In this document: one piece after another, positions 51,520-59,796 of the stretch
How positions within the stretch are numbered: the first letter of the stretch is position 1
Layout: each line of letters starts with the position of its first letter
From: Saccharomonospora piscinae
GTDB taxonomy: Bacteria > Actinomycetota > Actinomycetes > Mycobacteriales > Pseudonocardiaceae
Reading direction: 5' to 3'
Assembly (NCBI RefSeq): GCF_005862235.1
Contig: NZ_VCEK01000002.1
Span: 310,001 to 374,000, forward strand
Length of the DNA: 64,000 nt
The notes under the pieces: model-generated
What the model was told of the DNA's origin: nothing
The model's input: only the letters and a program-made list of their open reading frames with translations
Database searches by the model: none
Translations under genes and position numbers: made by a program

Positions 51520-52950
51520 CTAGAGAATCGGGCCGGGCTCGTACGACGCCGCCTCGGGGAAGCGCCGCACGACGTCCTTGACCCTGGCGACCACGTCCGC
51601 AACCTGCGCGCCCGCCATCCCGGTGAAGGCCAGCCGGTCGGCGAGCAGCGCCGTCAGCCGATCCGCGTCCAGCGGCAGGCGTTCGTCGGCGGCGAGCCGC
51701 TCGACCAGGTCGTTGTCCTGCTGCGCCTGCTCGCGCATGGCGAGCGCCACCGCGACGGCGTGCTCCTTGATGGCCTCGTGTGCGGTCTCCCGCCCCACTC
51801 CCTCGCGCACCGCGGCCATGAGCACCTTGGTGGTGGCGAGAAACGGCAGGTAGCGCGCCAGCTCCCGGTCGACCACGGCGGGGAACGCGCCGAACTCGGC
51901 GAGCACCGTCGCGAAGGTCTCCAGTAGGCCGTCCAGCGCGAAGAAGGCGTCCGGCAGCGCGACCCGGCGCACCACCGAGTCGGAGACGTCGCCCTCGTTC
52001 CACTGGTCGCCGGCCAGCTCTCCGATCATGGCGAGATGGCCGCGCAGCACCACGGCGAGCCCGGTGACGCGCTCACACGAACGGGTGTTCATCTTGTGCG
52101 GCATCGCCGAGGAACCGACCTGCCCCGGCTGGAACCCCTCGGTCACGAGTTCGTGGCCCGCCATCAGCCGGATCGTGGTGGCCAGGTTCGCGGGCGCGGC
52201 GGCGACCTGCACCAGCGTCGACACGACGTCGAAGTCCAGCGACCTCGGGTACACCTGCCCGACGCTCGTCAGCACGCGCTCGAAGCCGAGGTGACCCGCG
52301 ACCCGCCGTTCCAGCTCCGACAGCCGCGCCGCGTCGCCGAGCAGGTCGAGCATGTCCTGCGCCGTGCCCACCGGGCCCTTGATCCCGCGTAGCGGGTAGC
52401 GCGCGATCAGCTCGTCGAGCCGGTCGAAGGCGACCAGCAACTCGTCGGCCGCCGTCGCGAACCGCTTGCCGAGCGTCGTGGCCTGCGCGGCGACATTGTG
52501 GGAACGACCCGCCATGACGACCTCGCCGTGCTGGGTGGCCAGCTCGGCGAGGCGGGCCAGCACGGCGGCCACCCGCACCCTGAGGTGTTCCAGCGACCGG
52601 CGCACCTGCAACTGCTCGACGTTCTCGGTCAGATCACGCGAGGTCATGCCCTTGTGTACGTGCTCGTGGCCCGCGAGTGCGTTGAACTCCTCGATCCGAG
52701 CCTTGACGTCGTGGCGGGTGACCCGCTCCCGCCGCGCGATCGAGTCGAGGTCCACCGTGTCGAGCACGCGCTCGTAGTCGGAGAGCACGCCGTCGGGCAC
52801 GTCGACTCCGAGTTCGCGCTGGGCCCGGAGGACCGACAGCCACAGGTCTCGTTCGAGTCTCACCTTGTGCTCCGGTGACCACAACCTCACCAGTTCGGGT
52901 GAGGCATAGCGGCCGGCGAGCACGTTCGGGATGCGGGGCTTGTCGGTCAC
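51520..52950 (-). CDS. purB: adenylosuccinate lyase
   Basis: Fumarase/aspartase superfamily enzyme acting twice in AMP synthesis (SAICAR and adenylosuccinate cleavage). Visible: HEHVHKGMTSRDLTEN, AGRSHNVAAQATTLG with catalytic His, and the signature loop GSSAMPHKMNTRSCE. 476 aa. GTG 52950 has TAGCCT (52957-52962) 6 bases before it. Confidence 0.95.
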   Translation of the reverse strand: MTDKPRIPNVLAGRYASPELVRLWSPEHKVRLERDLWLSVLRAQRELGVDVPDGVLSDYERVLDTVDLDSIARRERVTRHDVKARIEEFNALAGHEHVHKGMTSRDLTENVEQLQVRRSLEHLRVRVAAVLARLAELATQHGEVVMAGRSHNVAAQATTLGKRFATAADELLVAFDRLDELIARYPLRGIKGPVGTAQDMLDLLGDAARLSELERRVAGHLGFERVLTSVGQVYPRSLDFDVVSTLVQVAAAPANLATTIRLMAGHELVTEGFQPGQVGSSAMPHKMNTRSCERVTGLAVVLRGHLAMIGELAGDQWNEGDVSDSVVRRVALPDAFFALDGLLETFATVLAEFGAFPAVVDRELARYLPFLATTKVLMAAVREGVGRETAHEAIKEHAVAVALAMREQAQQDNDLVERLAADERLPLDADRLTALLADRLAFTGMAGAQVADVVARVKDVVRRFPEAASYEPGPIL

Positions 52951-52956
52951 ACGGTC

Positions 52957-52962
52957 AGGCTA
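52957..52962 (-). promoter_or_regulatory. -10 box for leaderless purB
   Basis: TAGCCT, 6-base gap, then GTG 52950. Confidence 0.55.
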
Positions 52963-53034
52963 GCCACGAGTAGCCGCCTGGACCCAGCTCAGGGTGAGTC
53001 CTTGCGGCATTCGTCCCACTCCGTGCGACAGCGG

Positions 53035-53640
53035 TTAACTTAGCGCATCGCGGAGCATACGCGCAGCGACGGACCGGGGATCCGGCTCGACCGCGACGAG
53101 CGCGTTCACCACCGCCCCGTCCACCAGCGCGATGAGCCGTTCGAGCCGCGCCGCGTCCACGTCGAAACCCGACCGCACGAAGATCTCGCTCAGCAGCTCC
53201 CGCAGCTCGGCCGACAGCACCCGCATGAGCGGGCGCAGGTGCGGGCGCCGCCCCGTACCCACGAGCCGCTCGTACCGCAGGATCACGGCCTCCTCGTGCG
53301 GATCGGGGCCGAGCAGCAGATCGAGCACCAGCTCCACGACGGCGTCCACGCCGCGGTTCTCCGTGGCCAGCTCCGCGAGCCGCTCACGTCCGGCGGCCAG
53401 CTCCGCCCGCCCGTAGCGCTCCACCGCCGCACAGACCAGGTCGTCGAGCGAGTCGAAGTAGTAGGTCGTCGACGCCAGCGGCAGCCCGGCGCGTTCGGCG
53501 ACCGCGCGGTGCCGTACCGCGCCGAACCCGCCCTCCACCAGCAACTCGGCCGCGGCCGCGGCAAGTGCGGAACGGCGGCGCTCGCCCTTCGGCGTACTTG
53601 CTGTATTCGCGGCACTGGCGGCACTGCCTCCGGACGTCAT
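53035..53640 (-). CDS. TetR-family transcriptional regulator
   Basis: N-terminal DNA-binding helices (RRSALAAAAAELLVEGGFGA, then RHRAVAERAGLPLASTTYYF, residues about 20-60) and an all-helical ligand domain, 201 aa. ATG 53640 is chosen; an upstream TTG at 53649 is possible. It lies 84 bases before purB on the same strand. Target and ligand unknown. Confidence 0.88.
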   Translation of the reverse strand: MTSGGSAASAANTASTPKGERRRSALAAAAAELLVEGGFGAVRHRAVAERAGLPLASTTYYFDSLDDLVCAAVERYGRAELAAGRERLAELATENRGVDAVVELVLDLLLGPDPHEEAVILRYERLVGTGRRPHLRPLMRVLSAELRELLSEIFVRSGFDVDAARLERLIALVDGAVVNALVAVEPDPRSVAARMLRDALS

Positions 53641-53658
53641 ACCGGACAAGTCTGCCAG

Positions 53659-54408
53659 CTACCGGGCGACCGTCTCGGCCACGGACCTGGCGAGCCCGTC
53701 CACCGCACCGGCCAGGGACGCCGTCCCGCCCGTCTCGCCCGGTGTGGTGATCACCGTGACCGTCCTGCCGTCGGGCAGTGTCCCCGCATCGGGGGCGCTC
53801 ACCGCGCTACCGGTCGGCAGGTCGGGACGCGCCACCTGGTCTCGCGGCACCAACAGCACCGACACGGCACCCTCGGACAGCGGAAACGCCGCGGCGGAGC
53901 CGCCAGCCACGCAGTAGGGGCTCGGCACGGCCTCGCCGGCCGGGTCGATCGGGAGCTCGCCAGCGAGGGCGGTGGCGAGCCCCCGATCAACCGTCTCGCA
54001 CCCGGAGGTGCTTCCGGCCCGAGGGCCGTCCTCCCCCGTCGGCTCGCCGCCCTGCTTCGTCGAGCCGTCGGGGAAGTTCTGGGCGCCGGGTCGCCCCGGC
54101 GTACTGTGCTCACGCTCGTCCCCGCCGCCGGGTTGCCCCGACTCAGGAGTTTTTCCCAGCACCTGTCCCGAGTCCGTCGTTTCCCCAGGCCCGAGCGCCG
54201 TCGTGGGTTCGGAGGGACCGGGACCGCCCACGGCGACCCCCACGAGCGCTCCCGCCAGCACCACGACGGCCGCCACCCCTGCCCCGAGCGAGCGGCGCCG
54301 CGCGGTGGCACGGCGCGACGCCGCGGTGACGTCCTCGACGTCGAAGGACGCCTCGGGCGGTTCGCCCACCGCGTCGTGCATCAGCTGTTCGAACCGGCGC
54401 TCATCCAC
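53659..54408 (-). CDS. putative membrane-anchored anti-sigma-type protein
   Basis: A 249-aa protein with a short cytosolic N-terminus (VDERRFEQLMHDAVGEPPE, residues 1-45), one transmembrane helix (SLGAGVAAVVVLAGALVGVA, near 40-60), a Pro/Gly/Thr-rich extracytoplasmic linker and a C-terminal domain with two cysteines (SGCETV, SPYCVAGG). It overlaps the sigma-factor gene by 8 bases, so is made with it. The layout is that of an anti-sigma factor, but no HxxxCxxC zinc motif is visible. Confidence 0.65.
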   Translation of the reverse strand: MDERRFEQLMHDAVGEPPEASFDVEDVTAASRRATARRRSLGAGVAAVVVLAGALVGVAVGGPGPSEPTTALGPGETTDSGQVLGKTPESGQPGGGDEREHSTPGRPGAQNFPDGSTKQGGEPTGEDGPRAGSTSGCETVDRGLATALAGELPIDPAGEAVPSPYCVAGGSAAAFPLSEGAVSVLLVPRDQVARPDLPTGSAVSAPDAGTLPDGRTVTVITTPGETGGTASLAGAVDGLARSVAETVAR

Positions 54409-54922
54409 GTGTGTCCACCTCCTCGCCCAACACCGCCCGCAGCTTCGCCAGGCCTCGCGAGGTCTGGCTCTTGACGTTGCCTTCGCTGCACCCGAGCGTG
54501 CGCGCCACACCGCTCACGTCGAGTCCCTCGAAGTACCGCAGCACCAGGACCGCACGCTGTTTCGACGGCACGTGCGCCAGCGCGGCACGCAGGTCGGCCC
54601 GTGTGCTCACGGTCTCGGCCAGCGCGTCGCGACGGCCCGCCTGTGCCGCCACCGGTTCCGGCACCTCGTCCGTGTGCCGCTCCCGGCGCCACGGACGACG
54701 CGACTCGTCGATGGCCGCACGCACCAGCGTCTTGCGCACGTACGCGTCCACCGCTCTCCGGTCGCGGATCTTGCGCCACCGGCGGTGCAGCGACACGAAC
54801 GCCGTCTGCGCGAGGTCGTCGGCGCGGTGCCAGTCCCCGCACAGCAAGTACGCCGTCCGGCGCACGGAGTCCCGCTTCGCGGCGAAGTACTCCGCGAACT
54901 CCTGGTCGTCATGGTGAGCCAC
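54401..54922 (-). CDS. SigE-family ECF RNA polymerase sigma factor
   Basis: Region 2: AAKRDSVRRTAYLLCGDWHR then ADDLAQTAFVSLHRRWRKI. Region 4: AALAHVPSKQRAVLVLRYFE then LGCSEGNVKSQTSRGLAKLR. 173 aa, as in Streptomyces SigE-family sigma factors. GTG 54922 has GGAG 9 bases upstream. The partner membrane gene overlaps its end. No autoregulatory promoter motif was identified. Confidence 0.9.
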   Translation of the reverse strand: MAHHDDQEFAEYFAAKRDSVRRTAYLLCGDWHRADDLAQTAFVSLHRRWRKIRDRRAVDAYVRKTLVRAAIDESRRPWRRERHTDEVPEPVAAQAGRRDALAETVSTRADLRAALAHVPSKQRAVLVLRYFEGLDVSGVARTLGCSEGNVKSQTSRGLAKLRAVLGEEVDTRG

Positions 54923-55056
54923 GCGGATGTCTCCGGTCGGTCGTGTTGTCGACGGTGGAGACGGAACACCCCCGCTCCACGGTTGCACGTGGAAGCAGTC
55001 TCACCCATTCGAGGGGTCACGGCGAGTCCGCACCGGAATGTGGTGTCATCGATGCC

Positions 55057-56109
55057 GTGACCGACTCGACCGACACCCCGCCCCTGGACTTCCGCTCGGA
55101 CACCGTGACGCGGCCGGACCAGCACATGCGCACGGTGATGGCGGACGCCGAGGTCGGCGACAACGTCATCGACACCGATCCCACGATCCGCGCGCTGGAG
55201 GAACGGGCGGCGCAGACGCTGGGGATGCCGTCCGCGCTCTGGACGCCGAGCGGCACGATGGCCAACCTGGTGGCACTGTCCACGCACCTGCGGCGTGGTG
55301 ACCGGTTCCTCGCACCACGCGGGGCGCACGTGCTGGTGAACGAACTCGGCTCCGCGGCGTGGCTGGCCGGGGGCATGCCGGACCCCCTCGACCACGACGC
55401 GGGCCCCGGCCGCCCCAGCCCGGAGGCGGTCCGCGCCGCCGCGGGGGGCACCGGCCCGTACTACACGCTGCGCACGACGTTGTTGTCGCTGGAGAACACC
55501 CACAACGCGGCCGGTGGCGCGGTGACCCCTCCCGACGAGCACGCCCGGCTCGTGGCCGCCGCGCGGGAGGCGGGCCTGCGGGTTCACCTCGACGGCGCCC
55601 GGCTCTGGCACGCCGCCACGGCACTCGCGGTCCCGCCTGCGGCGCTCACGGTCGGCGTCGACAGCGTGGCGGCGTGCTTCAGCAAGGGACTCGGGGCACC
55701 CGTCGGCTCGGTCGTGGCGGGCAGCGAGGAGTTCGTCGAGCAGGCCCGCCGGATGCGGCAGATGCTCGGGGGCGGCGTGCGGCAGGGCGGTGTGCTGGCG
55801 GCGGCCTGCCTGCTCGCGCTCGACCGCGTCGACGACCTCGCCGCCGACCACGCCAGGGCCACGGCGCTGGCGGAGGGCCTCGCCGACCGCGGCTGGGACG
55901 TCGTGCCACCACAGACCAACATCGTGCTCGCCGGTGTCCCCGACGTGAACGCCGCGCTCGACACGCTGCGCGCGCTGGGCATCCTCGTCCTGCCCATGGC
56001 CGGCAAGGTCCGGTTCGTGCTCCACCGCGACCTCACCGACGACGACGTGACCGAGGCCCTGCGGCGCATCGACGCGGGCACCGGCGACGGAACGCCGAGC
56101 CCGGCATGA
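55057..56109 (+). CDS. ltaE: low-specificity L-threonine aldolase
   Basis: PLP fold-type I enzyme cleaving threonine or allo-threonine to glycine and acetaldehyde. Visible: DFRSDTVTRPDQHMRTVMAD, NTHNAAGGAVTP, HLDGARLWHAATAL, and catalytic Lys in CFSKGLGAPVGS. 350 aa. GTG 55057 is the start that fits the family. The end overlaps the HAD gene (ATGA). Confidence 0.9.
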   Translation: MTDSTDTPPLDFRSDTVTRPDQHMRTVMADAEVGDNVIDTDPTIRALEERAAQTLGMPSALWTPSGTMANLVALSTHLRRGDRFLAPRGAHVLVNELGSAAWLAGGMPDPLDHDAGPGRPSPEAVRAAAGGTGPYYTLRTTLLSLENTHNAAGGAVTPPDEHARLVAAAREAGLRVHLDGARLWHAATALAVPPAALTVGVDSVAACFSKGLGAPVGSVVAGSEEFVEQARRMRQMLGGGVRQGGVLAAACLLALDRVDDLAADHARATALAEGLADRGWDVVPPQTNIVLAGVPDVNAALDTLRALGILVLPMAGKVRFVLHRDLTDDDVTEALRRIDAGTGDGTPSPA

Positions 56110-56699
56110 CCTGGATCGTCTTCGACTACGGCGAGGTGCTCTGCGCTCGCACCGAGGCGTTGCCGCGGCTCGCGACCCGGCTCGGCGTCCCACTCGCGGA
56201 CTTCGAACCCGCCTACTGGGGCAACCGCGACATCTACGACCGGGGAGCGGCCGACGAGACGTACTGGAAGGCGGTGGCGGCCGGGGCGGGCGCCGACCTC
56301 GACACCGTGGACCTCGGCGCGGTCGAGGACCTGACCCGGCTCGACATCGAGGGCTGGTCACGCCTGGACCCCGCGTCGACCGCGCTGCTCGACGACCTCG
56401 CCAGGGACGGGGCGTCGCTCGCGCTGCTGTCGAACGCACCCGCGTCCTTCGCGCGGTTCGCCGAGCGGCAGCCGTGGGCGCGGCACTTCCACACCCGGGT
56501 GTTCTCCGCCGACGTCGGGTGCGCCAAGCCCGACCCGGATATCTTCGCGCTGCTCACCGACAGGCTGGGCGCCGCGCCCTCCGACTGTGTCTTCTTCGAC
56601 GACCGCCGGTCGAACGTGGCGGGCGCGCGAGCGGCCGGGCTCCGCGCCCACCTGTGGCAGGGGGCGCAGGCCGCCCGGCAGCGACTGGCGGGCGGCTGA
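56106..56699 (+). CDS. HAD-superfamily hydrolase
   Basis: Subfamily IA phosphatase fold. Motif I is VFDYGEVLC (Asp nucleophile, then DxG instead of the usual DxD, as in some FDxGxVL members); motif II is SNAP; motif III is CAKPDPDIF; motif IV is FFDDRRSNV. A helical cap lies in residues about 15-85. 197 aa. Replacement of the second Asp suggests altered chemistry. Coupled to ltaE; substrate unknown. Confidence 0.85.
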   Translation: MTWIVFDYGEVLCARTEALPRLATRLGVPLADFEPAYWGNRDIYDRGAADETYWKAVAAGAGADLDTVDLGAVEDLTRLDIEGWSRLDPASTALLDDLARDGASLALLSNAPASFARFAERQPWARHFHTRVFSADVGCAKPDPDIFALLTDRLGAAPSDCVFFDDRRSNVAGARAAGLRAHLWQGAQAARQRLAGG

Positions 56700-56723
56700 G
56701 CGGCCAGAACCGGTGAGGACCGG

Positions 56724-56909
56724 TCAGGAGCGCAGCTGCTTCTTGCCCTTGTCGCTCTTCATCGCACCGTAGGCAGCGGCACCGAGGAAGACGCCGCCGC
56801 CGATCACCGCGATCCAGAACACGGCTTCCACGAGGAAGCCGACCACGGCTCCGATGACGACGAACGCCAGCCACGCGAGAAGCAGGCCGCCGACGATCTT
56901 CCAGAACAT
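56724..56909 (-). CDS. small two-span membrane protein (61 aa)
   Basis: MFWKIVGGLLLAWLAFVVIG then AVVGFLVEAVFWIAVIGGGV form two hydrophobic helices, followed by a basic tail ending KKQLRS. GGAGG lies 6 bases before ATG 56909. No family recognised. It stands alone between the HAD gene (convergent) and the aminotransferase. Confidence 0.75.
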   Translation of the reverse strand: MFWKIVGGLLLAWLAFVVIGAVVGFLVEAVFWIAVIGGGVFLGAAAYGAMKSDKGKKQLRS

Positions 56910-57023
56910 GATCCCTCCGCTTTCGTAGGTCTCATCCCAGCGTGTCACGAAACCACGCCCCACCGCCGCAGGCGGAGCGGACAATCAGGGACATCTCCGG
57001 GTCGCCCGGATGCCGGGGTGGGT

Positions 57024-57045
57024 GCAGCGAAGGTGGCCTTCACGG
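57024..57045. repeat. dispersed palindromic repeat, copy 5 (half unit)
   Basis: A single unit GCAGCGAAGGTGGCC with TTCACGG, 5 bases after the aminotransferase stop. The partner unit is missing, so it cannot form the full hairpin. Confidence 0.65.
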
Positions 57046-57049
57046 CACC

Positions 57050-58213
57050 TCACAGCCAGGCACCGATCCGGCGCACCGCCTCGGCCAGATCCGACTCGGC
57101 GCCCGCGAACGACAGGCGCACGAAGCTCCCGCCGTGGACCGGGTCGAAATCCACGCCCGGCGTGATGGCCACGCCCGTGTCGTCCAGCAGCCCGCGGCAC
57201 CACGCGAGGCTGTCGGTCGTGTGGGCGGACACGTCGGCGTAGGCGTAGAAGGCACCGTCCACCGGCGCCACCCTGCCGAAGCCGATGTCCGCCAGCGCGG
57301 GAAGCAGCAGGTCCCGGTTGCCCCGGTAACGCCGCACGTGCGCGTCCAGTTCGGCGTAGGACTCCTCGGTGAAGGCCGCGACCGCCGCGCGTTGCGCCAG
57401 CGCGGGCGGACAGATCGTGAAGTTGCCCGTCAGCACGTCCACGGCGCGACGCAGCCGCCGCGGCGCGAGCAACCACCCGAGCCGCCAGCCCGTCATCGCG
57501 AAGTACTTCGAGAACGAGCCGAGCACCACGGCCTCGTCCGAGGTCTGCCACGCACAGCCGACCTCGGCACCGTAGGAGACACCGTGGTAGATCTCGTCGC
57601 TGACGAGCTGCACCCCGCGTTCGGCACACCAGCGCGCGATCGCCGCCAGCTCGGAGGCGGGCAACACCGTGCCGGTGGGGTTGCTGGGACTCGCGACGAT
57701 CACGCCGTCGAGCGGGCCCAGCCCGTCGAGCAGCTCGGTCGTCGGCTGGAACCGCGTGCGCTCGTCGGTGTCGAACTCCACGACCTCGCAGCCGAGCGAA
57801 GCCAGCAGGTTGCGGTACGCGGGGTAGCCGGGCCGCGCCATCGCCACCCGCGCGCCCGCGTCGAACGCGGCCAGGAAGGACAGCAGGAACCCGCCCGAGG
57901 AGCCCGTGGTGACGACGACGTCGTCCGGCGAGACCGAAAGCCCGTACTGCCGCGCGTAGTGCCCGGCGATCGCCTCCCGCAACTCGGGGATTCCCAGCTG
58001 AACCGTGTACCCGAGGTCGGCGCCGTGCAGTGCCCGCTCGGCAGCGGCCAGTACCGGGCGCGGGGCGGGGGCCGTCGGCTGGCCCGCGCACAACGCGATC
58101 ACGTCCCCGTGCGTACGACTGCGGTCCTGCGCCGCCGACAGCACCTCCATGACGTGGAACGGCGCCACGGCACTGCGCCGGGACGGGCCAGGGAACACTG
58201 CGGGATCGAGCAT
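57050..58213 (-). CDS. class I/II PLP aminotransferase
   Basis: Aspartate-aminotransferase-superfamily enzyme. Visible: TTGSSGGFLLSFLAAFDAG for cofactor phosphate, SPSNPTGTVLP, SDEIYHGVSY, catalytic Lys in LGSFSKYFAMTGWRLG and Arg in GGSFVRLSFAG. 387 aa, cytosolic. Amino acid substrate not certain. ATG 58213 follows TAGAGT (58220-58225) by 6 bases, separating it from the ESX-like genes upstream on the same strand. Confidence 0.88.
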   Translation of the reverse strand: MLDPAVFPGPSRRSAVAPFHVMEVLSAAQDRSRTHGDVIALCAGQPTAPAPRPVLAAAERALHGADLGYTVQLGIPELREAIAGHYARQYGLSVSPDDVVVTTGSSGGFLLSFLAAFDAGARVAMARPGYPAYRNLLASLGCEVVEFDTDERTRFQPTTELLDGLGPLDGVIVASPSNPTGTVLPASELAAIARWCAERGVQLVSDEIYHGVSYGAEVGCAWQTSDEAVVLGSFSKYFAMTGWRLGWLLAPRRLRRAVDVLTGNFTICPPALAQRAAVAAFTEESYAELDAHVRRYRGNRDLLLPALADIGFGRVAPVDGAFYAYADVSAHTTDSLAWCRGLLDDTGVAITPGVDFDPVHGGSFVRLSFAGAESDLAEAVRRIGAWL

Positions 58214-58219
58214 GCCGCC

Positions 58220-58225
58220 ACTCTA
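58220..58225 (-). promoter_or_regulatory. -10 box for leaderless aminotransferase gene
   Basis: TAGAGT, 6-base gap, then ATG 58213. Confidence 0.55.
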
Positions 58226-58243
58226 GGCACGCGGGTGCCCACC

Positions 58244-59389
58244 TCAGTAGCCCTGGTAGCCACCGCCCTGCGCCATCGACTTGAGGCCGGGATGTCCCTC
58301 GAACCCGCCGTAGCGGTCGAACGTGTACCGGACCCCGGCGATGATGTTGTCAACCGGGTCCCAGATGTCTCCGTGGCCGGGCAGCTTGTGCGCGTCGAAC
58401 GTCGGGTCGATGCACTGCATCAACCCCTTCGACGGCGTGCCCTTCGCCGCGTTCGAGTCCCAGTCGTTGAGCGCGTGCGGGTTGCCGCCCGACTCCTTCT
58501 CGATGATCGTCCAGATCTCGTCGATGTTGTCCTCGGTGACCGGGATTCCGTTGGCCCGCAGAATCTCGATGGCCTCGCGGATCCACTGCTCGACGTTGCC
58601 CGGCGGGGGACCGCTGCTGGGTGGCGGCCCGCTGGCGCCGTATCCGGCCAGACCGCCCCCGGACCCACCACCGCCTCCGGCGTCGCCCCCTCCGGCACCG
58701 GCACCGCCACCTGCTCCACCGCCGGTGATGCCTCCGGTCGCGGTCTGCTGCGACTGTGCCGAGGACGGTTCCGGCACACCGGCGAATCCGTCACCGATCT
58801 CTGTTTTCATGAGCTCCTGCGCCCGTCTGATCGCGTCGTGGGACTGACGCAGCAGATCGTCGATCCGCTGTGCGGCGTCCGTGGCGGTGCGGCTGTTCTC
58901 CCGGCCCGCCGCCGTGATGAGCGCCTCGGCCGTCGGTGACGGCGGTGAGGGCCGGTCGCCGTTCTCGTACTCCCGCATCGCCGCGGCCGCCGCGTCCGCC
59001 TGCCGCTGCGCCTCGCTGTTGCGGTCGTCGATCGTCCGCCTCGCTTCCTGCCTGACGTCCTCGATCTCCCGCTTGACCGTGGCGAGTGTGTCCTGCAACG
59101 CCGTCAGTTCGACCGCGACCTCGTCGAGCTTGTCGCGGACCCTGGCCCCCGCCTCGGCGATCTTGCTGACGTAGTCGAAGAACGCGTCCGCCGCGGGACC
59201 GGACCACACCCCGCCGTCCCGTAGCGGAGCCGCCGCGTTCGACAGCTCGCTCGTCTGGTCGCTCGCGTCGCGTGACGCGGCGTCGAACTGGCGCGCGACC
59301 TCCTGGATCTCCGAGGGACGCACCTTCTCGACCCTGGCGGCCTTCCGCTCGAGTTCCGCCCACTCCGCCGGGATACCGGCCCCGGTCAT
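58244..59389 (-). CDS. WXG100-like/lytic transglycosylase fusion, probable ESX substrate
   Basis: Residues 1-190 are a helical hairpin of WXG type (GGVWSGPAADAFFDYVSKIA) with a long coiled coil. Residues about 200-255 are a Gly/Ser-rich linker. The C-terminal 120 residues form an SLT domain: WTIIEKESGGNPHALNDWDS with catalytic Glu, then GLMQCIDPTFDAHKLPGHGD and NIIAGVRYTFDRYGG. It has no signal peptide, so export by a type VII system with its own WXG domain is inferred. It would act on peptidoglycan outside the membrane. ATG 59389 overlaps the preceding gene's stop (TGATG). Confidence 0.82.
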   Translation of the reverse strand: MTGAGIPAEWAELERKAARVEKVRPSEIQEVARQFDAASRDASDQTSELSNAAAPLRDGGVWSGPAADAFFDYVSKIAEAGARVRDKLDEVAVELTALQDTLATVKREIEDVRQEARRTIDDRNSEAQRQADAAAAAMREYENGDRPSPPSPTAEALITAAGRENSRTATDAAQRIDDLLRQSHDAIRRAQELMKTEIGDGFAGVPEPSSAQSQQTATGGITGGGAGGGAGAGGGDAGGGGGSGGGLAGYGASGPPPSSGPPPGNVEQWIREAIEILRANGIPVTEDNIDEIWTIIEKESGGNPHALNDWDSNAAKGTPSKGLMQCIDPTFDAHKLPGHGDIWDPVDNIIAGVRYTFDRYGGFEGHPGLKSMAQGGGYQGY

Positions 59390-59700
59390 CAGAGGTCCCT
59401 CGCCGTCAGGTTGTCCGCCGCCACCGCGTCGGCTTCCGACGTGGCCGCCACGGCGTTGCGCAGCGCCGCACTCGCCGCGCCGACCCGGCGCGCGGCCGTG
59501 TCGAACTCGGCACGCATGCCCTCGGTGAACGCCTCCACGGTGCCTGCCATCCGATCGGGCTCGTCGGGGTCCTCGACGTCGCCGAACGGACTCTCCCCCG
59601 AAACGCCGTTCAGCCGTTGCCTGGCGGCACGGAAGTCCTCGGCGACACGATCCACGCGCTGCGCCGTGATCGTCATGGACTCGGCGTCGTACACCGGCAC
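59389..59700 (-). CDS. WXG-like ESX substrate/partner protein
   Basis: A 103-aa all-helical protein with no signal peptide (MTITAQRVDRVAEDFRAARQ, then EAFTEGMRAEFDTAARRVGA), the size of an Esx/WXG family member, but I see no clear WXG. GTG 59700 is preceded by GGGGAGG about 10 bases upstream; an internal ATG would shorten it by 8 residues. It is coupled to the transglycosylase fusion and is likely its secretion partner. Confidence 0.65.
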   Translation of the reverse strand: MPVYDAESMTITAQRVDRVAEDFRAARQRLNGVSGESPFGDVEDPDEPDRMAGTVEAFTEGMRAEFDTAARRVGAASAALRNAVAATSEADAVAADNLTARDL

Positions 59701-59796
59701 GGTTCTCAGTCCTCCCCTGAGCACAACCCCAGCACAACAACCCGCCCTCGGCCGGGCACGCGTTCCTGGGACGCCGGGCCGCGCTGCCCGGTTCCC

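Noticed and set aside
54607-56439. Minus-strand frame opposite threonine aldolase
   Set aside because: Overlaps clear sigma factor and ltaE genes; Arg-rich shadow composition.
58440-58460. tRNA-like TTCGAGTCC stretch
   Set aside because: Lies inside the transglycosylase coding region and no cloverleaf can be drawn around it.
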